The notes under the pieces: generated by a model
The model's input: only the letters and a program-made list of their open reading frames with translations
Databases searched by the model: none
Told to the model about the DNA's origin: nothing
Position numbers and translations under genes: made by a program
Assembly: GCA_002709235.1 (NCBI GenBank)
Contig: PAQI01000012.1
Span: forward strand, 70,521 to 134,520
Origin: Hirschia sp.
GTDB lineage: Bacteria; Pseudomonadota; Alphaproteobacteria; Caulobacterales; Hyphomonadaceae
DNA: 64,000 bases
Reading direction: 5' to 3'
In this document: piece by piece, positions 54,348-61,959 of the stretch
How positions within the stretch are numbered: the first letter of the stretch is position 1
Layout: every line of letters begins with the position of its first letter

Positions 54348-56165
54348 TCATTTCTTGTCGACAGGTGCCAGACGCAAGTGAAGCTCTCTGAGCTGCTTGG
54401 CGTCTGCCTGTGATGGTGCCCCCAAGAGCAGGTCCTGGCCCTGCTGGTTCATAGGGAAAGCGATCACGTCGCGGATATTCTCGGCATCTGCCAGCAACAT
54501 GACGATGCGGTCGATACCCGGTGCGATCCCGCCATGCGGAGGTGCGCCATAGCGGAAGGCATTCAGCATGCCGCCAAACTCTTCCTCCACGACCTCAGGA
54601 CCATAGCCTGCGATCTCGAAGGCCTTGATCATCACTTCAGGGCTGTGGTTCCGAATGGCACCGGATGACAGCTCGGTGCCGTTGCAGACGATGTCATACT
54701 GATAGGCCAGAATATCGAGCTTCTCTTCATCGGTCTTCGCCGCTTCAAGTGCCTCAAGACCGCCTTGCGGCATGGAGAACGGGTTGTGCGAGAAGTCGAC
54801 CTTCTTGTTGTCTTCATCCCATTCATACATGGGAAAATCGACAATCCAGCAGAACTTGAAGATGTTTTCTTCCACCAGACCCAGATCCTCACCCAGCTTC
54901 AGGCGCGCGGCTCCTGCCAGCTTGTAGGCATCGGATTTCTTGCCCGCAGAGAAGAAAACGCCATCACCGGCTTCAAGGCCCATCTGCTTGAGCAGCGCCG
55001 CCAGATGATCTGGCTGGAAGTTCTTCAGAACCGGGTCCTGACTGTCGACACCGCCGCCATCAGCTTCCTTCAGGCGTGCATAGCCAAGGCCAGGTGCCTG
55101 CATGTCCTTCTTGGCCCATTTGTCCATCTCATCGAAGAACTTGCGGGATTTGTCAGCTGCAGCCTTTGGTGCCGGAATGGCGATGACCTTGCCACCGCCT
55201 GCAATGATCTTGGCGAAAATTCCAAAGCCGGTCTTGCTGTCATCGACGAAGAAATCAGTGACATCGCTCAGCTCGATGGGGTTACGCAGATCCGGCTTGT
55301 CCGAGCCATATTTCGCCATCGCCTCACGGTAAGGAATACGTGGGAAAGGTGCCGGTGTGACGGCCTTGCCATCCGCAAACTGCTCGAACACGCCATGCAT
55401 GACAGGTTCGATCGCCGCAAACACGTCTTCCTGGGTGACGAAGCTCATCTCGATGTCGAGCTGATAGAACTCCAGCGAGCGGTCAGCGCGCAGATCCTCG
55501 TCGCGGAAACAGGGCGCAATCTGGAAGTAGCGGTCAAAGCCGGAGACCATCAGCAATTGCTTGAACTGCTGCGGTGCCTGCGGCAATGCATAGAAGGTGT
55601 TGGGATGCATGCGCGACGGCACAAGGAAGTCACGCGCACCCTCGGGGCTCGATGCCGTCAGGATCGGTGTCTGGAACTCTGTAAAGCCCTGCGCCTTCAT
55701 CCGCTCACGCAAGGATGTGATGACATCCATCCGCAGCGTGATGTTCCTGTGCAGCGTCTCACGTCGCAGATCGAGATAGCGATGCTTGAGGCGGATCTCT
55801 TCAGGATAGTCCGGCTCACCAAAGACCGGCAGCGGCAGTTCCTCGGCTTCGGACTGGATCACCATGTCCTCAAGGCCGACTTCGACACTACCTGTTGCAA
55901 GGTTGGGGTTCGCCGTATCATCGGAACGTGCGAGCACCTTTCCGGTAATCGACACCACGCTTTCAATGCGCAGGCGTTCCAGAACCGGAAAATGTTCATT
56001 GTCTGGCTTCACGACGCATTGCGTCAGACCGTAATGGTCGCGTAAGTCTACAAACAGCAGACCTCCATGGTCGCGTTTGCGGTGTACCCAACCGCTGATG
56101 CGGACCGTTTCGCCAACATGGTCAGATCGCAATTCACCGCAATTGTGCGTCCTGTAAGCGTGCAT
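54348..56165 (-). CDS. aspS: aspartyl-tRNA synthetase
   Basis: 605 aa from [27 protein letters not shown], the family start, with CAGGAG upstream; a longer open frame precedes it but is not conserved. OB-fold anticodon domain (residues 1-110), class II motifs ([63 protein letters not shown]) and the bacterial GAD insertion. The length and insertion are those of bacterial AspRS, probably non-discriminating where AsnRS is absent; this cannot be decided here. Confidence 0.97.
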   Translation of the reverse strand: MHAYRTHNCGELRSDHVGETVRISGWVHRKRDHGGLLFVDLRDHYGLTQCVVKPDNEHFPVLERLRIESVVSITGKVLARSDDTANPNLATGSVEVGLEDMVIQSEAEELPLPVFGEPDYPEEIRLKHRYLDLRRETLHRNITLRMDVITSLRERMKAQGFTEFQTPILTASSPEGARDFLVPSRMHPNTFYALPQAPQQFKQLLMVSGFDRYFQIAPCFRDEDLRADRSLEFYQLDIEMSFVTQEDVFAAIEPVMHGVFEQFADGKAVTPAPFPRIPYREAMAKYGSDKPDLRNPIELSDVTDFFVDDSKTGFGIFAKIIAGGGKVIAIPAPKAAADKSRKFFDEMDKWAKKDMQAPGLGYARLKEADGGGVDSQDPVLKNFQPDHLAALLKQMGLEAGDGVFFSAGKKSDAYKLAGAARLKLGEDLGLVEENIFKFCWIVDFPMYEWDEDNKKVDFSHNPFSMPQGGLEALEAAKTDEEKLDILAYQYDIVCNGTELSSGAIRNHSPEVMIKAFEIAGYGPEVVEEEFGGMLNAFRYGAPPHGGIAPGIDRIVMLLADAENIRDVIAFPMNQQGQDLLLGAPSQADAKQLRELHLRLAPVDKK

Positions 56166-56375
56166 ACTCTGGAGACTCCTGTCGTATCGATCACGCGGAC
56201 AAGCACACGCATGCGTCGTGCTTGTCAAGCGAGGGCCTTTAGCTGAGGATACGTGACCCTTTACGAAGTCACGCGAGACGTCATCGTCCGATGTTAAGAG
56301 ATTGGACGAATGCGGGGTGTAAGATGGTTGCAGCGCGGATTCAATAGCCACCGCGCATCGCAGGAAGGAGCTGGC

Positions 56376-57548
56376 GTGAATACGACGCAGCAAGACCAAT
56401 TGAACGTCGTCACCGACACAGGGGCCCTCGAGCAAGCCTGCGTAGAGCTGGCGAAGGGCGAATTCATTGTCCTCGACACAGAATTTCATAGAGAATCAAC
56501 CTTCTGGCCAAAGTTGTGCCTGATCCAGGCAGCTACAGCAGACTATGACGTTCTGATAGATCCGCTCTCTGATGACATCGACCTCACTCCATTTCTGAAC
56601 CTGATCGCAGAACCAGGCCGTATGAAGGTCTTTCATGCTGCGCGTCAGGACATGGAAATCTTCAACCGGCTGATGGGAACGCCTCCCGGTCCGGTGTTTG
56701 ATAGCCAGATCGCGGCCATGGCCTGCGGGTTGGGTGATTCGATCTCCTACGAAAACCTGGTCGCCCAGCTTCTCAAGGCGCGTATCGACAAGAGTTCGCA
56801 GTTCACCGACTGGACCCGGCGACCGCTTTCCGCCAAGCAGCTCCACTATGCACGCGGTGATGTCACCCATCTCAGAGAGATCTATGTGATCCTCAAGGAA
56901 AAGCTGGAAAAGCTCGACCGCATGCGATGGATCGAAGAAGAAACAGCAATCCTCACTGACCCGGCCACCTTCGACACCGCGCCAGAAAACGCGTGGAAGC
57001 GCATGAAACTGCGCAATTCCGCCAAACCCTATCTGGCCCTGATCGCTGCCGTTTCGCAATGGCGCGAAGCCCTGGCACAGGAGCTCGACAAGCCAAGATC
57101 GCGCGTGCTGAAAGATGATGCCGTTCAGGAAATCGCGGTCCAGAAGCCTCGTAATGAAGCTGCCATGGACCGGCTCCGGGCTGTACCCAAGGGCTTTTCG
57201 CGCTCCACAAATGGCCGGTCCCTGATTCAGGTGATCAATGATGCGCTGGACGATCCCGACGCCTATGCGCCGGAATATCAACGTCGGTCTGCGCCTGCAC
57301 ATCCACCCTCGGGCCTGCCGGAGCTCCTGAAGGTTCTGCTCAAACAGGTTTCCGACGAGGCCGGTGTGGCCACGCGCCTGATCGCGAATGCTGCGGATGT
57401 CGAACGCATCGCTGCTGAATCCGAGCCGGATGTCGCCGCCATGCGTGGCTGGCGCCGTGAGGTATTCGGTGAAAAGGCCATAGCGCTCAAATCCGGTAAA
57501 CTCGCCCTCGCCGCCACGCCAGACGGGGTCAAACTGATAGAACTCTGA
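56376..57548 (+). CDS. rnd: ribonuclease D
   Basis: 390 aa from a GTG preceded by AAGGAG at seven bases. DEDD exonuclease: [20 protein letters not shown] (Exo I), [13 protein letters not shown] (Exo II) and [15 protein letters not shown] (Exo III). Two HRDC-like domains follow (about 205-290 and 300-390). It processes tRNA 3' ends. Divergent from aspS, with 210 bases between the two starts. Confidence 0.95.
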   Translation: MNTTQQDQLNVVTDTGALEQACVELAKGEFIVLDTEFHRESTFWPKLCLIQAATADYDVLIDPLSDDIDLTPFLNLIAEPGRMKVFHAARQDMEIFNRLMGTPPGPVFDSQIAAMACGLGDSISYENLVAQLLKARIDKSSQFTDWTRRPLSAKQLHYARGDVTHLREIYVILKEKLEKLDRMRWIEEETAILTDPATFDTAPENAWKRMKLRNSAKPYLALIAAVSQWREALAQELDKPRSRVLKDDAVQEIAVQKPRNEAAMDRLRAVPKGFSRSTNGRSLIQVINDALDDPDAYAPEYQRRSAPAHPPSGLPELLKVLLKQVSDEAGVATRLIANAADVERIAAESEPDVAAMRGWRREVFGEKAIALKSGKLALAATPDGVKLIEL

Positions 57549-57632
57549 CCCGACCGGAACACTCTTCCTGCCACGGCGTTGCTTTCCTGACCGGACGCGT
57601 GACGTCCATCAATCATGGCAAGGAGAGACCCG

Positions 57633-58067
57633 ATGCAAAAGCAAGGTAGCGCCCGCTGGGCTGGCGATCTGAAATCCGGACAAGGCTCGATTTCCACTGA
57701 AAGTGGCGCACTCAAGGATCAGCCCTATGGCTTTGGCACGCGCTTCAATGGCCAACGCGGGACCAATCCCGAAGAACTCATCGGTGCCGCTCATGCCGCG
57801 TGCTTTTCCATGGCGCTGGCCAATATGCTGTCTGATGAAGGCATGACGCCGGAAACAATCGACACGACCGCGGATGTCACACTGGACAAGGACGGAGATG
57901 GCTTCTCGATCACCAAGGTGCATCTCGACACGACAGTCTCCATACCAGATGCCGACCATGAGGCCGTGACACGCATTATCGCCAAGGCCAAGGAAAACTG
58001 CCCTGTTTCCAAACTGTTGAGCGCTGAAATCACCCTGTCGCAGACATTGAACCCGCCCCAGAGATAA
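57633..58067 (+). CDS. OsmC-family peroxiredoxin-like protein
   Basis: 144 aa from the ATG with AAGGAG upstream. NPEELIGAAHAACFSMALANML contains the first catalytic Cys and NCPVSKLLSAEITLSQTL the second. Reduces organic hydroperoxides. Similar length to OsmC of E. coli. Confidence 0.93.
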   Translation: MQKQGSARWAGDLKSGQGSISTESGALKDQPYGFGTRFNGQRGTNPEELIGAAHAACFSMALANMLSDEGMTPETIDTTADVTLDKDGDGFSITKVHLDTTVSIPDADHEAVTRIIAKAKENCPVSKLLSAEITLSQTLNPPQR

Positions 58068-58114
58068 AACGTATCCGGACGAATATTCGCGGACAGGTTG
58101 CCCTTTTGAATTTA

Positions 58115-58130
58115 TTAACCTATGGTTAAC
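58115..58130 (+). promoter_or_regulatory. full CtrA-binding box
   Basis: TTAACCTATGGTTAAC fits TTAA-N7-TTAAC exactly and is also near-palindromic. It lies 31 bases before the start of the zinc-ribbon/TM gene at 58161 and 48 bases after osmC. Confidence 0.65.
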
Positions 58131-58160
58131 GCTCCTGAGTTTGCCAGCGTGGGGGCTGAC

Positions 58161-58727
58161 ATGTTCGCGACATTCAAGACGCCACCGCCAGTTCTGATGG
58201 CCCGGATAATCTCCTGTTGCCATTGCGGCTTCGAGATTCGCCACGGGTTGAAACCTTCTGTGCTGAAAACCTCTGGCAAGGCTGAACGGCGACGCACGCC
58301 CTCCTCTGTTCCATGTCCACGCTGTTCGGCCAGGGCCGATATCAACAGTCGGCCCAGCTCCGGGCGCATTGTGGATGTCTACAGCCATTTGCCGCCTTCT
58401 CCCTTTTTCTCCTCCCGTAAGCTGGCCCGCACCTGCGCCTCCTTGCGGACACCCATGCTCTACGGGCTGGCGCTGTGCGCGCTGGCCCTGCTCGTGACCC
58501 CCGCCATGGCGACAGCCGTGACACGCGCGATGGATCACGAAACCACCGCTCGCAGCCAATACGCCTCCGCCGCGGACCCTGAAGGGTTCTGCGACGCACG
58601 CATCCGGGCCTATCGACACGCACCGCCCTCTCATGCCGCGTGGCAAGCGCTGGCGGAGAGCTGCCCGGCCCGCACGGACATCATCGCCACATTCAGACAG
58701 TCTGCCGAAGAACGGGAGACTGGATGA
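58161..58727 (+). CDS. zinc-ribbon and single-TM protein under a CtrA-type promoter
   Basis: About 188 aa from the ATG with GGGGG six bases upstream; an ATG at 58122 falls inside the CtrA box and is unlikely. N-terminal CCHCGF and CPRC (about residues 31-67) could bind one zinc. A hydrophobic segment (MLYGLALCALALLVTPAMATAV) follows, then a periplasmic-like tail with two Cys. No family recognised. The regulatory site supports it as a real, cell-cycle-controlled gene, but composition alone is not convincing. Confidence 0.5.
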   Translation: MFATFKTPPPVLMARIISCCHCGFEIRHGLKPSVLKTSGKAERRRTPSSVPCPRCSARADINSRPSSGRIVDVYSHLPPSPFFSSRKLARTCASLRTPMLYGLALCALALLVTPAMATAVTRAMDHETTARSQYASAADPEGFCDARIRAYRHAPPSHAAWQALAESCPARTDIIATFRQSAEERETG

Positions 58728-58998
58728 ACAGCTGAAAGACCCTCTCCTCCTTGACCGTCCCGACCGGCGGTCGTCTCGGATCCTCCCCCGAGGCCAGGCC
58801 CTGCCCGAAATTTCTGCGGTTCACCCCACGGATGACCTGGACAGGGCCCTTTTTCGGGTGGAGGTCAGTTGGGGCCGCGCCCTGCCCACTGCCGGAGCTG
58901 AGCTGGACCGGATCAGCGCAAGCGCCCCGTCTTCGCAGGGCGAGGACGAGCGCGGGGCTCAGCATCAATTGTCTGAAATACAGCGCAGCCGGGCGATG

Positions 58999-59655
58999 TC
59001 AGCTCGTATCAAAGCCGCGACAGCGCGCGATGAAGGCGTCCATCGCATCATTGGAAATGGCCATCACGGCGCGCACATCCAGACCGTTTTCACGGTCACG
59101 CATGAGCGGGCTGGCACCATAGCGCCAGGGCGGGATGAAATCCTGCGGCGGCTGTGACCTGTAGATCCGCGCCAGCCGTTTCGCACAGTCATGACGCCCA
59201 TTCATTGCCGCAACCAGCCCTTCAAGGCGCAGCCTCAGCCGCAGGGTTTCATCGACCTGCTGGTCAATATCGATGGGCGGATGTGTGCGATAGGAGCGTT
59301 TCAACGGCTTGCGGCCCATCATCCAGGACGTCAGTATCGGCTCGACCAGTTTAAAGCGATAGGTCGGCAACAGGCTGGAGCGCACAGGAGATGGCTTGCC
59401 CGGTGGTGCATTGCGCAGCACGGCCGCAGGCGTTGCGGCGGGTATGGGGTCCATCCCATCGGCCAGTTCGATCGCGCGCGTGGCGATCAGGCGGCGCATG
59501 ATAAACGCGGCCAGGCGCAACACACGGCGGATCGAACACCTCACACCACGCGTGATGTAACAGCTCCCCTCCACACCAATCATGGTGCTCGCCTGTGTCA
59601 GCAACACGCCGACAACGCCCCAGAAACGGGCCTCGCTATGACGATCAAAACTCAT
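58999..59655 (-). CDS. hypothetical basic protein
   Basis: Up to 218 aa, Arg-rich, with a weakly hydrophobic N-terminus. No family recognised; the C-terminal half (DETLRLRLRLEGLVAAMNGRHDCAKRLARIYRSQPPQDFIPPWRYG) reads like a coding sequence and recalls uncharacterised alphaproteobacterial proteins. There is no clear ribosome site. The 271 bases between it and the convergent gene at 58727 hold nothing I can support. Confidence 0.55.
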   Translation of the reverse strand: MSFDRHSEARFWGVVGVLLTQASTMIGVEGSCYITRGVRCSIRRVLRLAAFIMRRLIATRAIELADGMDPIPAATPAAVLRNAPPGKPSPVRSSLLPTYRFKLVEPILTSWMMGRKPLKRSYRTHPPIDIDQQVDETLRLRLRLEGLVAAMNGRHDCAKRLARIYRSQPPQDFIPPWRYGASPLMRDRENGLDVRAVMAISNDAMDAFIARCRGFDTS

Positions 59656-60038
59656 GGCGTGGAGGTTACGTCAGCGCGTGGGGGTGTGGGATTAGTTTTT
59701 GTGGGTGCGGGTTAGGTGTGGGGTGGTTTTACAATCATGAGATACATAGTTTGTTCGCAGGTAAGCGAAGAAATATCAGATCGGAATAAAAATCCGTAAC
59801 TTTGCACAATTTTCAGAACGCCCAATTGACCATGCCATTGGTCTTTATGAATTACTCAATAGCTTTACAGCACCCTCCATCTCGAAATGTCGTATTGCAT
59901 TTTTTGACTTGAAGGCTTGGCATATAAAATATCACTGCTATAGTTAACAGCAATTCGAAAAGACAATCCAAACTACATGGATTAAAATTTCGAAAAAAGA
60001 TGTATATTGCCAAACATTAATTTACCGGAGATAATATT
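59656..60038. other. AT-rich gene-free stretch
   Basis: About 380 bases, much more AT-rich than the surroundings from about 59730 on, without a credible gene. It contains the upstream region of the small secreted protein and may be recently acquired DNA. Confidence 0.5.
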
Positions 60039-60266
60039 ATGGCACGCAACCCCATAATTACAAGAATAATTGCCGCAACAGCGTTCTTTTCGTCGACTGT
60101 TTTGCTTGCTTCATCTGCTCACGCAACAGGATTCACCCAATGTGAACCATACAATTATTTGTGGGACACCTGTACAGTCTATGCATGGAACTCTGATGAA
60201 GGATATTATGAGGCTGTCGATTCTTATTTTGTATATACGGGGTCGGTTGCCACAATTGACCCATGA
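60039..60266 (+). CDS. small secreted protein, unknown
   Basis: 75 aa. A clear Sec signal peptide (MARNPIITRIIAATAFFSSTVLLASSAHA) gives a mature peptide of about 46 residues rich in Tyr and acidic residues with two Cys (CEPYNYLWDTC). GGAG precedes the ATG by about 10 bases. No family recognised. It sits alone in AT-rich DNA and is followed by a 13-bp hairpin. Confidence 0.6.
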   Translation: MARNPIITRIIAATAFFSSTVLLASSAHATGFTQCEPYNYLWDTCTVYAWNSDEGYYEAVDSYFVYTGSVATIDP

Positions 60267-60295
60267 TATCCGATCAATAAATACATATTGATTAA

Positions 60296-60332
60296 AGCTC
60301 TCCCTCATGTAACCTCGATATGAGGGAGAGCT
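60296..60332. terminator. hairpin after the small secreted protein gene
   Basis: AGCTCTCCCTCAT and ATGAGGGAGAGCT form a perfect 13-bp stem with an 11-base loop. No T-run on the plus strand, so termination is uncertain. Confidence 0.45.
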
Positions 60333-60379
60333 ACAATGTTAACTAATCTAAAAATCTACTTAGGGCGAGCACCAATTCT

Positions 60380-60465
60380 CCGCTTTCCCAGCGGAGGCTA
60401 GGATCCAGTCTGGGAAGATGGGCCGAAGGCTCCAATACTGGATTCCTGCTTTCGCAGGAAAGACG
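60380..60465. repeat. inverted pair of REP-like palindromes
   Basis: Two units of a palindromic repeat that begins CTGGAT(C/T)CC and folds around TTC(G/C): one on the complement strand (60380-60408) and one on the plus strand (60438-60465), forming a BIME-like unit just upstream of the GIY-YIG gene. Confidence 0.65.
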
Positions 60466-60551
60466 GTGGAGAGAAAGCAGCTCGGTGGGGAGACTATTTG
60501 GATGGCAATGCCATGACCCCAAAGTATACTCCCTTAGCAGGGGAGCGCCTC

Positions 60552-60833
60552 ATGACATTTTGGGTCTATATTCTCGCATCCGGTCGGAATGGCACGCTCT
60601 ATATCGGCCAGACGGATGAGTTGTCGCGGCGCATCTGGGAACACAAGCAAAAGCTGACACCGGGATTCACGTCGAAATATGGCGTGGATCAGCTCGTCTG
60701 GATGGCAGAGTTTCCGACACGCGATGAGGTGAAATCTCGTGAACGCCAGATCAAGGCATGGAAGCGCGCCTGGAAACTGGATTTGATCGAGAAGGACAAT
60801 CCGGACTGGAAGGATCTTTATTGGGATCTTTGA
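60552..60833 (+). CDS. GIY-YIG nuclease family protein (UPF0213-like)
   Basis: 93 aa from the ATG with GGGGAG upstream. FWVYILASGRNGTLYIGQTDELSRRIWEHK contains the GIY-YIG motif (Val-Tyr-Ile and Leu-Tyr-Ile-Gly) and the conserved Arg; a Glu in RERQIKAWKRAWK completes the small domain. Small GIY-YIG proteins of this type are stand-alone, of uncertain role. REP-like palindromes lie on both sides. Confidence 0.9.
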   Translation: MTFWVYILASGRNGTLYIGQTDELSRRIWEHKQKLTPGFTSKYGVDQLVWMAEFPTRDEVKSRERQIKAWKRAWKLDLIEKDNPDWKDLYWDL

Positions 60834-60932
60834 TCAATTGGAGTGCAGGTGCCATGTGCATCGCGTCTCCAACAGGAGTTGGAGCTCGGTTGGTATGAAA
60901 GTGACGGGCCTTGCCCTTGTTTTTGGGGCTGA

Positions 60933-60961
60933 CTGGATCCCAGCGTTCGCTGGGAAAGCGG
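60933..60961 (+). repeat. REP-like palindrome
   Basis: TCCCAGC-GTTC-GCTGGGA preceded by CTGGA and followed by AAGCGG; about 25 of 29 bases match the complement of the unit at 60380-60408. Confidence 0.65.
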
Positions 60962-61023
60962 ATGTTGTATCTCCACTGACAGCTGACGTCTGGAAGATTA
61001 CTGGGGGGCCCTAACCTTACCAC

Positions 61024-61125
61024 CGCATTCCCAAACTTGATTTGGGATCCAGTCAGCCGCAAAAAGCCGGGCGGGGCCCGACATGAAATCCTGGGCGGGT
61101 TCCCTGCATTCGCAAGGAATGCGGG
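61024..61125. repeat. two further REP-like palindromes
   Basis: One unit on the complement strand with stem TCCCAAA/TTTGGGA (61029-61047), flanked by the CTGGAT end; and one imperfect unit on the plus strand (about 61099-61120) with TTCCCTGC-ATTC-GCAAGGAA. Confidence 0.55.
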
Positions 61126-61273
61126 TGCCCGTCGCGAAACAATGCCTAGTCTGGCCAAATGTGAACGCGGCACCTCTTGATTGTGGATAAGGCAAGCCAC
61201 ACACTGCGAAGGACGCTGGCATAACCAGCGCGAAAATGGGGGGGCAAACCCCATCTCAAGACGGAGGATAATC

Positions 61274-61471
61274 ATGAACGACCAAATCGTTGAAATCACA
61301 CTGGACGGCAAAACCCATCAGGGCCGCTATGGGTTGAATGGGCATGAGATCACTGTGCGCTATCGCGGTGCCATGACCACGCGTTCGCTGGGCTCCACCC
61401 CGCCCGGGATCGCGGCGCGGCTGATCCTGACCGAGCTGGTCAAACTCGACATGAGCGCCCACGCGGCCTAG
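61274..61471 (+). CDS. small hypothetical protein
   Basis: 65 aa with ACGGAGG eight bases before the ATG. Beta-rich start (QIVEITLDGKTHQGRYGLNGHEITVRYRG) and a helical end. No family recognised. The excellent ribosome site and codon-like reading support it. Confidence 0.65.
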   Translation: MNDQIVEITLDGKTHQGRYGLNGHEITVRYRGAMTTRSLGSTPPGIAARLILTELVKLDMSAHAA

Positions 61472-61568
61472 TCGCGATCGGGTTCGCACATGGCGGGCTG
61501 AGGTGATGCCGAGGCCCGCCTTCGCACCAGTATCGCTTTGATGTGTGGTCGCGTAGCATACCCCCTAA

Positions 61569-61683
61569 GCGTCATCCTCGACGCGGAGTGTCTGAGGATC
61601 AGCTTGAGGACTCGCCGCCAGCGAGGCGGTTGGGAGATCGGTGGGTGGATCCTCAGATTGGCTTTGCGCATCGAGGATGACGT
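61569..61683. repeat. inverted pair of a second REP-like family
   Basis: GTCATCCTCGA..GCG..TCTGAGGATC on the plus strand (about 61569-61599) and its counterpart on the complement strand (about 61648-61683). Distinct in sequence from the CTGGAT family. Confidence 0.55.
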
Positions 61684-61713
61684 GGATGGGGTGGTTGGTG
61701 AATTCACCTTACT

Positions 61714-61814
61714 CCGTTTCCCCAACGAAAGTTGGGGTCCAGTGAAGCATGAAGGTCGGGTCAAGCCCGTCATCTTTTTTGGGCTGGATCCCAAATCAAG
61801 TTTGGGAATGCGGG
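61714..61814. repeat. two REP-like palindromes of the CTGGAT family
   Basis: Complement-strand unit with stem CCCCAAC/GTTGGGG (61720-61737) and plus-strand unit with stem TCCCAAA/TTTGGGA (61789-61807). The latter is nearly identical, in inverse orientation, to the unit at 61029-61047. Confidence 0.65.
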
Positions 61815-61959
61815 TGGTGGGGTTTGGGAATTCGGTGTGAAGCACCGTGGGGCGGGATGAGCGCTTGCGATACCCGCCGTCTTTCCACCTGCACCAATGG
61901 CGGGTATCGGCCCTTGGCCTCGACACGCCCTATTTTCCGTCATCCGCGACGTGGGTGGG

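Noticed and set aside
54765..56045. 426-aa open frame antisense to aspS
   Set aside because: The opposite strand is a clearly conserved aspartyl-tRNA synthetase; the antisense reading shows no motifs.
57609..58646. 345-aa open frame on the complement strand
   Set aside because: It overlaps osmC and the 58161 gene antiparallel and shows low-complexity Arg/Gly text without domains.
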